Shown here: positions 43,112 to 51,314 of the stretch, piece after piece
Position numbering within the stretch: the stretch's first letter is position 1
Layout: the number at the start of each line of letters is the position of its first letter
Made by a program: the position numbers and the translations under genes
The notes under the pieces: generated by a model
Databases searched by the model: none
What the model was told of the DNA's origin: nothing
What the model saw: only the letters and a program-made list of their open reading frames with translations
NCBI RefSeq assembly: GCF_003955715.1
Contig: NZ_CP034463.1
Coordinates: forward strand, 3,286,001-3,350,000
Source of the DNA: Streptomyces aquilus
GTDB taxonomy: Bacteria; Actinomycetota; Actinomycetes; Streptomycetales; Streptomycetaceae
Reading direction: 5' to 3'
DNA: 64,000 nucleotides

Positions 43112-44050
43112 CTATGCGCGTTTCAGCCCCAGCACTTCGGCCGCGCCGAACGTCTCCCCCTCCGGCCGCTGCGCGAAGTGCGGAGTGAGGGCCGCGTCGA
43201 GTTCGTCGTACGTGAAGGTCTCCTGCTTGCTGTCGAACTTGGCCCGCACGCGTGGCCGTTCGACGACGGCGACCATCCCGCCGTGGACCACGAGGAGCTG
43301 TCCGTTGACGCGGGCGGCCGCCGGGGAGGCCAAGTAGCCGACGAGCGGGGCGACATGCTCGGGGGCGAGCGGGTCGAGGCGGTCCTCGGGGAGTTCGAGG
43401 CCCGCGAAGACGTCCTCGGTCATCCGGGTGCGGGCGCGCGGGCAGATGGCGTTGGTGGTGACGCCGTACTTGGCGAGGGCGAGGGCCGTGGAGGTGGTGA
43501 GCCCGACGATCCCGCCCTTCGCGGCGGCGTAGTTGGGCTGTCCGGCCGAACCGGCGAGGAACGCCTCCGAGGAGGTGTTCACGATCCGCCCGTACACCCG
43601 CCCCCCGGCCTCCTTGGCCCGTGCCCGCCAGTGTGCGGCCGCGAAGTGCGTGGTGTTGAAGTGGCCCTTGAGATGGACGCGGATGACCGCGTCCCACTCC
43701 CCCTCGGTCATCGAGAACACCATGCGGTCGCGCAGGATGCCGGCGTTGTTGACGAGGATGTCGAGCTTGCCGAACTCGGCGACCGCCGACCCGACGAGTT
43801 CTCCGGCCTGGTGGAAGTCGGCGACGTCTCCGGTGTGGGCGAGCGCCTTGCCGCCCGCCGCGCGGATCTCGGCGGCGACCTCCTCGGCGGGGCCGGCGGA
43901 GGCCGCGCCGGAGCCGTCGCGTCCGGGCTGTCCGAAGTCGTTGACGACGACGGCGGCGCCGAGCCGGGCGAGTTCGAGCGCCTCGGCCCGGCCGAGCCCC
44001 CGGCCCGCACCGGTGACGATCGCGGACAGCCCCTCAAGTGGCAGTGACAT
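43112..44050 (-). CDS. SDR 3-hydroxyacyl-CoA dehydrogenase (Hsd4A/MFE-2-like)
   Basis: A 312-residue short-chain dehydrogenase with the NAD-binding TGAGRGLGRAEAL, NNAGILRD and catalytic NTSSEAFLAGSAGQPNYAAAKGG (Ser-Tyr-Lys). The long loop after strand 2 (VNDFGQPGRDGSGAAS) is typical of the dehydrogenase half of peroxisomal multifunctional enzyme 2 and its bacterial relative Hsd4A. That enzyme oxidises 3-hydroxyacyl-CoA side chains of steroids or fatty acids. It is the third gene after a MaoC hydratase and an alcohol dehydrogenase, consistent with a beta-oxidation unit. Confidence 0.88.
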   Translation of the reverse strand: MSLPLEGLSAIVTGAGRGLGRAEALELARLGAAVVVNDFGQPGRDGSGAASAGPAEEVAAEIRAAGGKALAHTGDVADFHQAGELVGSAVAEFGKLDILVNNAGILRDRMVFSMTEGEWDAVIRVHLKGHFNTTHFAAAHWRARAKEAGGRVYGRIVNTSSEAFLAGSAGQPNYAAAKGGIVGLTTSTALALAKYGVTTNAICPRARTRMTEDVFAGLELPEDRLDPLAPEHVAPLVGYLASPAAARVNGQLLVVHGGMVAVVERPRVRAKFDSKQETFTYDELDAALTPHFAQRPEGETFGAAEVLGLKRA

Positions 44051-44062
44051 GGTCCGGGTTCC

Positions 44063-45139
44063 TCAGATCTCGATGCACGTACGGAGCGCGGTGCCCGTGC
44101 GCATCTGGTCGAGGGCCTCGTTGATGTCGGCGAGCGGCACCCGGTGGGTGATGAGCCCCTCCAGGTCGATGCGGCCGGCCCGCCACAGCGCGATGGTCCG
44201 CTCGTAGGAGGTGAGGACGTCGCCGCCGCCGTACATGGACGGCAGGATGCGCTTCTCGTCGAAGAACAGCTCGAACATGTTGAGTTGGAGGAAGTCGTCC
44301 ATGGCGCCCGCGCCGACGACGACGAGGGTGCCGCCGCGCCGGGTGTGGTCGTAGGCCGTGCGGGCGGTGGCGGACTTGCCGACGACCTCGAAGACGTAGT
44401 CGAACCCCTCGCCGCCGGTGACCTGTTGCTTGGCGTCGGGCAGCTCGTCGGGGGAAACGGCCTTCGTGGCGCCGAACTTGAGGGCGGACTCGCGCCGGGA
44501 GGCGACCGGGTCGACGGCGACGATCTCGGCGGCGCCCTTGAGCCGGGCGCCCTGGATCGCGGATATGCCGACGCCTCCGCACCCGATGACGGCGACGGAC
44601 GAACCGGCGGCCACATCGGCGGTGTTGAGGGCGGCACCGAGTCCCGTGGTCACCCCGCAGCCGATGAGCGCGGCGATGTCGAAGGGCACGTCGTCGGGGA
44701 TCGGGACGGCGCAGCCGACGTCGACGACGACCTCCTCGGCGAAGGTGCCGGTGCCGGCGAAGCCGAACAGGTCACCGGCGGGGCGCTTGAAGTTGGGGGT
44801 GCCGGCGTTCATGAACCCGGCCAGGCACAGCTCGGTCTGGCCGCGCTTGCAGGCGGGACAGACACTGCAGGCGGGCAGCCAGCAGACGACGACCCGGTCC
44901 CCCGCCTTCAAGTGGCTGACCCCTTCCCCGACTTCGAGGATCTCCCCGGCGCCCTCGTGCCCGGGTACGAAGGGCGCGGGCTGCGGCAGGACGCCGCTCA
45001 TCGCGGACAGGTCCGAGTGGCACAGCCCGGTGGCCCGCACCCGGATCCTCACCTTGCCCGGGCCGAAGCCCACCGCCTCGACGTCGTCGAGGACCTCCAG
45101 CTTGTCCTGGCCGATCTCGTGCAGTACGGCTGCGCGCAT
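44063..45139 (-). CDS. Zinc-dependent class III-type alcohol dehydrogenase
   Basis: A 358-residue medium-chain dehydrogenase. Catalytic zinc ligands are in ATGLCHSDLS and GHEGAGEI. The structural zinc has a CSVCPACKRGQTELC lobe, and the Rossmann motif is IGCGGVGISA. It likely oxidises an alcohol or hydroxy group of a lipid or steroid intermediate with NAD. It lies 12 nt upstream in the transcript from the SDR and 29 nt after the MaoC gene, so all three form one operon. Confidence 0.9.
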   Translation of the reverse strand: MRAAVLHEIGQDKLEVLDDVEAVGFGPGKVRIRVRATGLCHSDLSAMSGVLPQPAPFVPGHEGAGEILEVGEGVSHLKAGDRVVVCWLPACSVCPACKRGQTELCLAGFMNAGTPNFKRPAGDLFGFAGTGTFAEEVVVDVGCAVPIPDDVPFDIAALIGCGVTTGLGAALNTADVAAGSSVAVIGCGGVGISAIQGARLKGAAEIVAVDPVASRRESALKFGATKAVSPDELPDAKQQVTGGEGFDYVFEVVGKSATARTAYDHTRRGGTLVVVGAGAMDDFLQLNMFELFFDEKRILPSMYGGGDVLTSYERTIALWRAGRIDLEGLITHRVPLADINEALDQMRTGTALRTCIEI

Positions 45140-45168
45140 GGTGCGGCTCCCCTCGGATCATGCGGAGT

Positions 45169-46044
45169 TCAGGAGTGTGCGACGACGGTGTCGGCGAGGA
45201 CGGGCGCGTCGTCCCGTTCGACGGCGCTGACGGCCACGCGGGTCTCGGCGGCCGTGTGCCACATGCGGATGCGCAGGGTCTCGCCCGGGTAGACGACCCC
45301 GGCGAACCGGGTGTCGTACGACCGCACGCGGGTCACGTCCCCGCCGAGCAGCGTGTCGACGACGGCCTTGAGCGCGATCCCGTAGGTGCACAGCCCGTGC
45401 AGGATCGGCCGCTCGAACCCGGCGACCTTGGCGAACTCGGGGTCGGCGTGCAGCGGGTTCCAGTCGCCGGAGAGGCGGTAGAGCAGCGCCTGGTCCGGGC
45501 GGACGGCCCGCTCGACGACCCGGTCCGGCTCGCCGACGGGCGGTTCGAGCCGTCCGGAGGGCCCGCGCTCGCCACCCCAGCCGCCTTCCCCGCGTACGAA
45601 GATCTGGGCGTCGTTGGTCCACAACGGGCCCTCGGCGTCGGTGACTTCGGTGCGCATGACGAGGACGGCGGCCTTGCCCTTGTCGTAGATCGCGGCGATC
45701 CGGCCGGTGGCGGTCGCGGTGCCGTCGACCGGGAGGGGGCGGTGGATCGTCAGCGACTGTCCGCCGTGCAGCACCCGGGCCAGGTCGACCTCGATGCCGG
45801 GCATGGACAGGCCGCTGATCACGCCGGGCGAGCCGGAGCCGGCGACCGTGGCGAAGCTCGGCAGGACGTGCAGCCGGGACTCCAGGGTGTAGCGCAGTTC
45901 GTCGGGGTCGGTGGCGGGACTGTCCTTGTCGGGGTTCGCGCCCGCGCCGATGCCGAGGTGGTAGAGCTGCACGTCCTTGGGGTTCCAGGAGATCTCGCCG
46001 GAACGGGGTTCGGCGGCAAGGGCCTTGGCGGCATCGATGGGCAC
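45169..46044 (-). CDS. MaoC-like 2-enoyl-CoA hydratase (Hsd4B-like)
   Basis: A 291-residue double hot-dog hydratase adding water to 2-enoyl-CoA. The C-terminal hydratase-2 motif is LSGDWNPLHADPEFAKVAGFERPILHGLCTYG with catalytic Asp and His. The N-terminal half begins with YHLGIGAGANP, as in MFE-2 and Hsd4B-type enzymes. It is the first gene of the operon with the alcohol dehydrogenase and SDR, about 90 nt from a KstR-like operator. This order and control suggest side-chain degradation of sterols or similar branched acyl-CoAs. Confidence 0.9.
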   Translation of the reverse strand: MPIDAAKALAAEPRSGEISWNPKDVQLYHLGIGAGANPDKDSPATDPDELRYTLESRLHVLPSFATVAGSGSPGVISGLSMPGIEVDLARVLHGGQSLTIHRPLPVDGTATATGRIAAIYDKGKAAVLVMRTEVTDAEGPLWTNDAQIFVRGEGGWGGERGPSGRLEPPVGEPDRVVERAVRPDQALLYRLSGDWNPLHADPEFAKVAGFERPILHGLCTYGIALKAVVDTLLGGDVTRVRSYDTRFAGVVYPGETLRIRMWHTAAETRVAVSAVERDDAPVLADTVVAHS

Positions 46045-46135
46045 TGCGGCTCCCTCGGGTTCGGAGTCGGGCTCAGAGAGACCCCGGTACGGCCGTCCGC
46101 ACCGTCGGCCATACCGAGGTCGTCACGGGCCGATC

Positions 46136-46149
46136 TAGAACGCGTTCCA
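46136..46149 (-). promoter_or_regulatory. KstR-like operator
   Basis: TAGAACGCGTTCCA fits the KstR consensus T-NN-AAC-NN-GTT-NN-A exactly. KstR is the TetR repressor of cholesterol catabolism in actinobacteria and is released by a steroid-CoA. It lies 92 nt upstream of the MaoC hydratase start, in the divergent region with the histidine kinase gene, so repression of the beta-oxidation operon is the natural reading. Confidence 0.65.
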
Positions 46150-46310
46150 GTCCGGCGCCCCCTGTATAGCCCAGCGCACGGGAGTTGTGAAGACTCCTGA
46201 CGGGGTGTCAGCTCGGATGGGGGCGGGGCACGGCCGTATGACATTTGTCCTGCGGGATTCCGTACGACCGGCTCTGCCGCGCGGAGGGGTGGGGTTCGTA
46301 GCGTGGAGCC

Positions 46311-47627
46311 ATGACACAGGGGATGCGGGGCAAGCAGGAGACCGGGAGCAAGGGGCACGGGTGGGGGTCGGTGTCCTGCCGGGTCGAGGCGCGCCGGGCC
46401 CGCGCCTCCGCGGAGACGCCGGGCCCGCCGCCCACCGGGTTCTCGCTCCTCCCCTGGCTGCTGCTGGGAATGGGCGCGTTCTCCAACCTCTTCCAGGCGG
46501 GCACGCGGCAGCCGGTGCTCGGCGGCATCGGCCTGTTCGTCTTCAACTCCCTCTACATCTACGTCGTCTTCCGCGCCTTCACGAAGCAGACCCGTCAGGC
46601 CCGCTCGACCCGGGTGGCCCTGGTCCTCATGGCCGTGGTCACCTGCGCCCTGGCCCTCGGCTACGGCGGCAGCTGGCTGTACTTCTTCCCCCTGCTGGGC
46701 CTGGCCACCGGGGCCGTCACCCGCGGGCCGTGGCTCGGCAGGACCTGCCTGGCCCTGACCGCGCTGGCGGCGGCCGTCTCCTCGTACCGGGAGGGCTGGG
46801 ACGCGGTGAACATCGCCTACGCCACCTTCCTGTCGACGATGGTGACGGCGGCGATCCTGTCGCTGTCCGAGGCGGTACGGGAACTGCGCGCCGCGCGTGA
46901 GGAGTTGGCCCGGCGCGCGGTCGAGGAGGAACGCCTGCGCTTCTCCCGCGATCTGCACGACCTGCTCGGCCACACCATGTCCGTGATCGTCGTCAAGTCG
47001 GAGGCGGCCCGCCGCCTGGCGCCCCGCGACCTCGACGCCGCCGTCGCCCAGATCACCGACATCGAGTCCGTCGGCCGCCAGGCCCTCACGGAGATCCGCG
47101 AGGCGGTGACGGGCTACCGCGAGGGCAGCCTGAGCACGGAACTCGACCGGGCGAGGTCGGTCCTGGAGGCCGCGGGCGTGCAGCCGGTCGTCCGGCACTC
47201 CGGCCCGCCGCTCGCGGCCCAGACGGAGGCGTTGCTGGGGTGGGTGGTCCGGGAGGCGGTCACCAATGTGGTGCGGCACGGGCAAGGGGTCGCCCGGTGC
47301 GAGATCTCGGTGGAAGGGGAGGTCGGGAGGGTTCGGGTGCGGGTGGCGGATGACGGGGGCGGATGCGGCGGTACGGGCATCGCGGGGAGCGGCAGCGGAG
47401 CCGACGCCGGGGAGACGGGCGAGGGCGGCGGCACGCGCACCGGCACCGGTTTGCGGGGGCTTCGGGAGCGGCTCGCGGTGGCGGGGGGTCGGTTGGAGGC
47501 CGGAGCGGGGGCTCGGGGCGGGTTCGTGGTGACGGCGGAGCTGCCGGTGGAGGGGGGCGACACCGGGCACTTGGTGAGGTCGGCCGGTCCGGACAGCGGG
47601 ATGGTGTCCGTGCCCACCGGGGCATGA
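46311..47627 (+). CDS. Sensor histidine kinase (DesK-like)
   Basis: A 438-residue membrane kinase. About 45 N-terminal residues are followed by five or six hydrophobic helices (FSLLPWLLLGMGAFSNLF to VNIAYATFLSTMVTAAILSL) and a short coiled coil. The HisKA_3 dimerisation box is RDLHDLLGHTMS with phospho-acceptor His216. The HATPase domain shows REAVTNVVRHG, VADDGGG and GLRGLRERL; a Gly-rich insertion lies in the ATP lid. It autophosphorylates and passes phosphate to the response regulator 39 nt downstream. Layout resembles membrane-fluidity sensors, but the stimulus is unknown. Confidence 0.92.
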   Translation: MTQGMRGKQETGSKGHGWGSVSCRVEARRARASAETPGPPPTGFSLLPWLLLGMGAFSNLFQAGTRQPVLGGIGLFVFNSLYIYVVFRAFTKQTRQARSTRVALVLMAVVTCALALGYGGSWLYFFPLLGLATGAVTRGPWLGRTCLALTALAAAVSSYREGWDAVNIAYATFLSTMVTAAILSLSEAVRELRAAREELARRAVEEERLRFSRDLHDLLGHTMSVIVVKSEAARRLAPRDLDAAVAQITDIESVGRQALTEIREAVTGYREGSLSTELDRARSVLEAAGVQPVVRHSGPPLAAQTEALLGWVVREAVTNVVRHGQGVARCEISVEGEVGRVRVRVADDGGGCGGTGIAGSGSGADAGETGEGGGTRTGTGLRGLRERLAVAGGRLEAGAGARGGFVVTAELPVEGGDTGHLVRSAGPDSGMVSVPTGA

Positions 47628-47666
47628 CCCCGAGCGCCGCAGGCGACCGCGCCCTACCCTTGGGCC

Positions 47667-48308
47667 GTGAACGAGATGCCGCGGGACTACCGGCCCGCCA
47701 AGTCCATCCGGGTTCTCCTCGCCGAGGATCAGGGCATGATGCGGGGCGCGCTCGCGCTGCTGCTCGGGATGGAGGCGGACATCGAGGTGGTCGCGCAGGT
47801 GGCGGCCGGTGACCTCATCGTGGACGCCGCGCTGACGCACCGTCCGGACGTCGCGCTCCTCGACATCGAACTGCCGGGCAAGAGCGGCCTGGACGCCGCC
47901 GCCGAGCTCCGCGACCAGGCCCCCGACTGCCGGGTGCTGATCCTGACCACCTTCGGCCGCCCCGGTTATCTGCGCCGGGCCATGGAGGCCGGGGCCGCCG
48001 GTTTCCTGGTGAAGGACGGCCCCGTGGAGGAACTGGCCTCGTCGATCCGCCGGGTGCTGACCGGCGAGACGGTCATCGATCCCGCGCTCGCCGCGGCCGC
48101 CCTCAGCGCCGGGCCCAACCCCCTGACGGCCCGTGAGTGCGAGGTCCTGAGCACCTCGGCGGACGGCGCGACGGTCGCCGACATCGCCGACGCGCTGCAC
48201 CTGTCGGAGTCCACGGTCCGCAACTACCTCTCCTCCGCCATCGGCAAGACAGGCACCCGCAACCGGACCGAGGCACTGCGGGAGGCCCGGCAGCAGGGGT
48301 GGGTGTAG
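47667..48308 (+). CDS. LuxR-type response regulator (DesR-like)
   Basis: A 213-residue NarL/FixJ regulator. The receiver domain has acidic residues AEDQ, phospho-acceptor Asp66 in VALLDIELPG, and Lys in FLVKDG. The C-terminal LuxR helix-turn-helix has LTARECEVLSTSADGATVADIADALHLSESTVRNYLSSA. It is the partner of the histidine kinase just upstream. GTG at 47667 gives a typical length. Target genes are unknown. Confidence 0.92.
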   Translation: MNEMPRDYRPAKSIRVLLAEDQGMMRGALALLLGMEADIEVVAQVAAGDLIVDAALTHRPDVALLDIELPGKSGLDAAAELRDQAPDCRVLILTTFGRPGYLRRAMEAGAAGFLVKDGPVEELASSIRRVLTGETVIDPALAAAALSAGPNPLTARECEVLSTSADGATVADIADALHLSESTVRNYLSSAIGKTGTRNRTEALREARQQGWV

Positions 48309-48397
48309 CGGCGACACGGCCGACACGACACTGCACGGCGCCACGGCCGACACGACACTGCGCGGCGACGCGGCCGACACGACACTGCGCGGCGCCA
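48309..48397 (+). repeat. 27-bp tandem repeat after the response regulator
   Basis: Three units of 27 bp start at 48309, 48336 and 48363, followed by a partial unit. Each contains the core GGCCGACACGACACTGC and they differ at a few positions. The array starts immediately after the response-regulator stop and ends before the convergent NAD(P)-binding gene. It is not coding in a supported frame. Unit length and lack of spacers exclude CRISPR. Confidence 0.75.
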
Positions 48398-48422
48398 CCC
48401 CAGACCCTTGGCCGGCGCGGCG

Positions 48423-49259
48423 CTACACGGTCACCCGCGGCCGCGTGGCCGACGCCGCCGCGACCGCCGTTTCGAGAGGGTGGGTGGACGGTCGGCCGAG
48501 GAGGTCGGTCAGGTCGGGACGGGTGCCGTCCAGGAAGCCGTGCCGTACGGCGGTCGCGATCGAGGCGAGCATGGGCGGCTGGAACGGCAGCAGCCCCGGC
48601 GTCTCGTCGAGGAGCCTGCGCCGGTACTCGCCCAGGCCGATGCCCCGGTGCGGGACACCGAGCCGGCCGGCCACGTCCGCCGCCCTGATCGGCGTACCCA
48701 CCAACTCGTGGACGCGCCCGGCATGGCGTGCCGGGTCCGCCGCGACGACCGCCGCGGCCTCGGCGAGGTCCGCCCGCGTGACCGCGGCCAGCGCGCCGTC
48801 GCCGAACGCCGACTCCACGGCCGTCCCGTCGGCCGACCACATCAGCAGTCCGCCGAAGAGCTCGGCGTACAGCCCGTTGCGCAGGATCGTCCACGACAGG
48901 CCGGACGCGCGCAGCAGCCGCTCCGTCGCACGGTGGGCCAGTGCGAAACCGAGGTGGTCTCCGACGCCCGCCAGGCTCGTGTAGACGACATGCCGTACGC
49001 CGTCCCGCACGGCCGCGTCGACCGCCGCCGCGTGCCGTGCGACGACCTGGTCGTCCTCGGCGTAACCGGCGGAGACCAGTACCAGGGTGGCCACGCCGGT
49101 GAGGTCGATGCCGGCCGGGTCGTCGAAGTCGAGGCGTCTCGTCCCGTCGCCCGGGGTGCGGCTGCCGCCGAGGGCGTCCGCACCGCCCGCCCGCAGTGCC
49201 GCGAGCGTGGCGGAGCCGAGGCCCCCGTTCGCCCCGGTCACCAGAATCCTGCCGGTCAT
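48423..49259 (-). CDS. NAD(P)-binding NmrA-like oxidoreductase
   Basis: A 278-residue atypical short-chain dehydrogenase: N-terminal Rossmann motif [21 protein letters not shown], a conserved [13 protein letters not shown], and YTSLAGVGD followed by the NmrA-type [24 protein letters not shown]. There is no Tyr-x3-Lys pair, so it may bind NADPH as quinone reductase or redox sensor. ATG at 49259 has GGGGGAG about five bases upstream. It is divergent from an HxlR regulator that probably controls it. Confidence 0.88.
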   Translation of the reverse strand: MTGRILVTGANGGLGSATLAALRAGGADALGGSRTPGDGTRRLDFDDPAGIDLTGVATLVLVSAGYAEDDQVVARHAAAVDAAVRDGVRHVVYTSLAGVGDHLGFALAHRATERLLRASGLSWTILRNGLYAELFGGLLMWSADGTAVESAFGDGALAAVTRADLAEAAAVVAADPARHAGRVHELVGTPIRAADVAGRLGVPHRGIGLGEYRRRLLDETPGLLPFQPPMLASIATAVRHGFLDGTRPDLTDLLGRPSTHPLETAVAAASATRPRVTV

Positions 49260-49346
49260 GTCTCCCCCGTCGGGCTCGCGCAGGTTGATCACTTGCTTAC
49301 GCTTGATCCTTGTCCGCCCAACTACCCCCCACAAGGAGGCAGTTCC

Positions 49347-49793
49347 ATGTCACCCACGCACACGGGGGTAACCACCACGCCCGCCCCGCCCCTCGCCACC
49401 GCACCGGCCGACCTCGACCCCTGCGGCCACGAGGACCACCCCGACTGCGGCATCCGTGACGTCCTCGACCGCATCGGCGACAAGTGGTCCGTGCTCGTGA
49501 TCGTCGAACTCGCCGGCGGCCCACGCCGGTTCCGGGAGTTGCAGCGCGCGATCCACGGCATCTCCCAGCGCATGCTCACCCTCACCGTGCGCCGCCTGGA
49601 GCGCGACGGCCTCGTCCTGCGCACCGTCTACCCGAGCGTCCCGGCCCAGGTCGACTACCGCCTCACCGAGACCGGCAGCAGCCTCACCCACCTGGTCAAG
49701 GCCCTCACCGACTGGTCCCTGACCCACCGCCCGGTCATCGCCGAGGCCCGCGACGCCTACGACCGCGCCCACCCGGACCACGACATCCACTGA
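49347..49793 (+). CDS. HxlR-family transcriptional regulator
   Basis: A 148-residue winged-helix regulator: [63 protein letters not shown] is the HxlR core (quoted in parts: [26 protein letters not shown]). Cys23 and Cys31 near the N-terminus could be redox sensors, as in some HxlR proteins. ATG has AAGGAGG eight bases upstream. It is divergent from the NmrA-like gene across 87 nt, the common arrangement for a local repressor or activator. Confidence 0.9.
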   Translation: MSPTHTGVTTTPAPPLATAPADLDPCGHEDHPDCGIRDVLDRIGDKWSVLVIVELAGGPRRFRELQRAIHGISQRMLTLTVRRLERDGLVLRTVYPSVPAQVDYRLTETGSSLTHLVKALTDWSLTHRPVIAEARDAYDRAHPDHDIH

Positions 49794-49887
49794 ACGCCGG
49801 CCGCGCCCGCCCCGCGGGGATGCGGCGCCGGCCGGGGCGGACACCCCCGTGTCCCGCCCAGACCTCGGCCCCGACTCCCCTTCTCCG

Positions 49888-50727
49888 CTACCTCATCGCC
49901 GTCACATCCGCCGTCCCGTAGTCCGTCCCCTTCGGCGCCAGGCACACGAACCAGTCCACCGGGGAGCCCTCGGCCCTGCGGATCGCCGGCTGGTCGGTGC
50001 CGACAGCGGTGTTCCCGCCCGGGCGGTCGACCTTCGTCTTCGTGCCGTCCCTCCAGGTGCAGGTGACCTGCTCGGCGTCCCGGCCGACCATGCCGATGAC
50101 CAGGCGTTGCACATGCTCGTTCGTCGTCCTGAAGGGGATCGCGGCGGATTGGACGTCCGCGCCCTTCATGGGGTCGTCGGTCACCTCGAACGCGTCCTCG
50201 TAGACGGGCCTGCGGTTGTCCCGGTCGGCGCTGTCTCCGTCGCTGAGGAACGTGACGTACGAGCTCTTTCCGATCAGCTCGGAGGCCTTGGTCACGCCCG
50301 AGGGGACGTCGCCGTACTCACCCATCGCCTCCAGCTGGCCCGCGGCCTCGACCTCGCTCCTCGGGGCCGCCCAGACGTCGATGACCACCCGCCACTCCTT
50401 GCCGTCCTCGACGCCGGTCGCGAGCGTCGTGCGCTGGGGGGTGTAGAGGTCCGCCCGGGTCGCCGTGGGCGCCTGGGTCGCCGGTGGTGTCACCGTGCCG
50501 CTCCCGCCCGGCAGCCCCGCCACCGCGAGCGTCGCCGAGGAGCCGGCGATCACCAGGGCGGTGGCCGCGGCCACCGCCCAGCGGCGGGCCTTGCGGCGGC
50601 GGCCGCCGCGGATCACCGCTTCGTAGGGGGCTATACCGATCTCGACCTCGTCCGTGGCGTCGGCCAGCAGGAGGGTGATGTCGCTGTTCGTCATGTCGTG
50701 GTTCGTCTCCCGGTCGGCGCTCATCAC
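49888..50727 (-). CDS. Membrane partner of the sigma factor (probable anti-sigma)
   Basis: A 279-residue single-pass membrane protein. About 45 cytoplasmic residues precede a hydrophobic helix (about 50-70, WAVAAATALVIAGSSATLAVAG). A Thr/Pro-rich extracytoplasmic stretch and a soluble domain of about 200 residues follow. It overlaps the sigma-factor stop (GTGATGAG), so expression is coupled. Topology and coupling suggest an anti-sigma or sensor that holds the sigma factor at the membrane, but no zinc-binding anti-sigma motif is present. Confidence 0.75.
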   Translation of the reverse strand: MMSADRETNHDMTNSDITLLLADATDEVEIGIAPYEAVIRGGRRRKARRWAVAAATALVIAGSSATLAVAGLPGGSGTVTPPATQAPTATRADLYTPQRTTLATGVEDGKEWRVVIDVWAAPRSEVEAAGQLEAMGEYGDVPSGVTKASELIGKSSYVTFLSDGDSADRDNRRPVYEDAFEVTDDPMKGADVQSAAIPFRTTNEHVQRLVIGMVGRDAEQVTCTWRDGTKTKVDRPGGNTAVGTDQPAIRRAEGSPVDWFVCLAPKGTDYGTADVTAMR

Positions 50728-51263
50728 TTCCGCCCTCCCTGCGTCACCATGTCGGCCAGCCCCGGTATGGCGCGGAGTTTCGCGATCCCCTTGGCCGCGT
50801 TGCTCTTCACCGAGCCGACGGAACAGCCCATCGCCTCGGCGGTCTGGGTCTCGGTCAGGTCCTCCCAGTAGCGCAGGACCACGGCCTCGCGCTGCCGCGG
50901 CGGCAACTGGGCCAGCGCCTTCAGCAGGGCGCTGCGGTCCTCGGCCTGCGCGATGCGGTCACCGGTGTCGGCGATCTCGCGCACCAGCCCCGAGTCGTCC
51001 TTGGGAGCCAGGAACTCCCTCAGTTTCCTGCGGTGTTTTCTCGCGTGCGCGTTGATCATCACGCGCCGTACGTACGCCTCCGGGTCGTCGGCCGAGCCGA
51101 CCCGGCGCCAGGCCACGTAGACCTGTTCCAGGGTCGACTGGACCAGGTCCTCCGCGGCGTGCTGCTCCCCCGTGAGGAGAAATGCCGTCCTCACCAGCCG
51201 CGGCCAGCGGCCGATGACAAAGCTCTGGAACGCAGCGTCCCGAGCCTCCTTGCGATCCCCCAT
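50724..51263 (-). CDS. SigE-family ECF RNA polymerase sigma factor
   Basis: A 179-residue group 4 sigma factor. Region 2 is FQSFVIGRWPRLVRTAFLLTGEQHAAEDLVQSTLEQVYVAWRRV (quoted core LLTGEQHAAEDLVQST). Region 4 is ALAQLPPRQREAVVLRYWEDLTETQTAEAMGCSVGSVKSNAAKG. This is the actinobacterial SigE-like subgroup. ATG at 51263 is set by AGGAGG five bases upstream. It is the first gene of a two-gene operon with the membrane protein. Confidence 0.92.
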   Translation of the reverse strand: MGDRKEARDAAFQSFVIGRWPRLVRTAFLLTGEQHAAEDLVQSTLEQVYVAWRRVGSADDPEAYVRRVMINAHARKHRRKLREFLAPKDDSGLVREIADTGDRIAQAEDRSALLKALAQLPPRQREAVVLRYWEDLTETQTAEAMGCSVGSVKSNAAKGIAKLRAIPGLADMVTQGGRK

Positions 51264-51314
51264 GGGCACCTCCTAGATGTTCAAAGGAGTCCATGAGCCG
51301 CCCGGACCGTTGCC

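Noticed and set aside
46135..46317. A 60-codon minus-strand frame in the MaoC/kinase intergenic region
   Set aside because: It covers the KstR-like operator and promoter DNA and shows no coding features.
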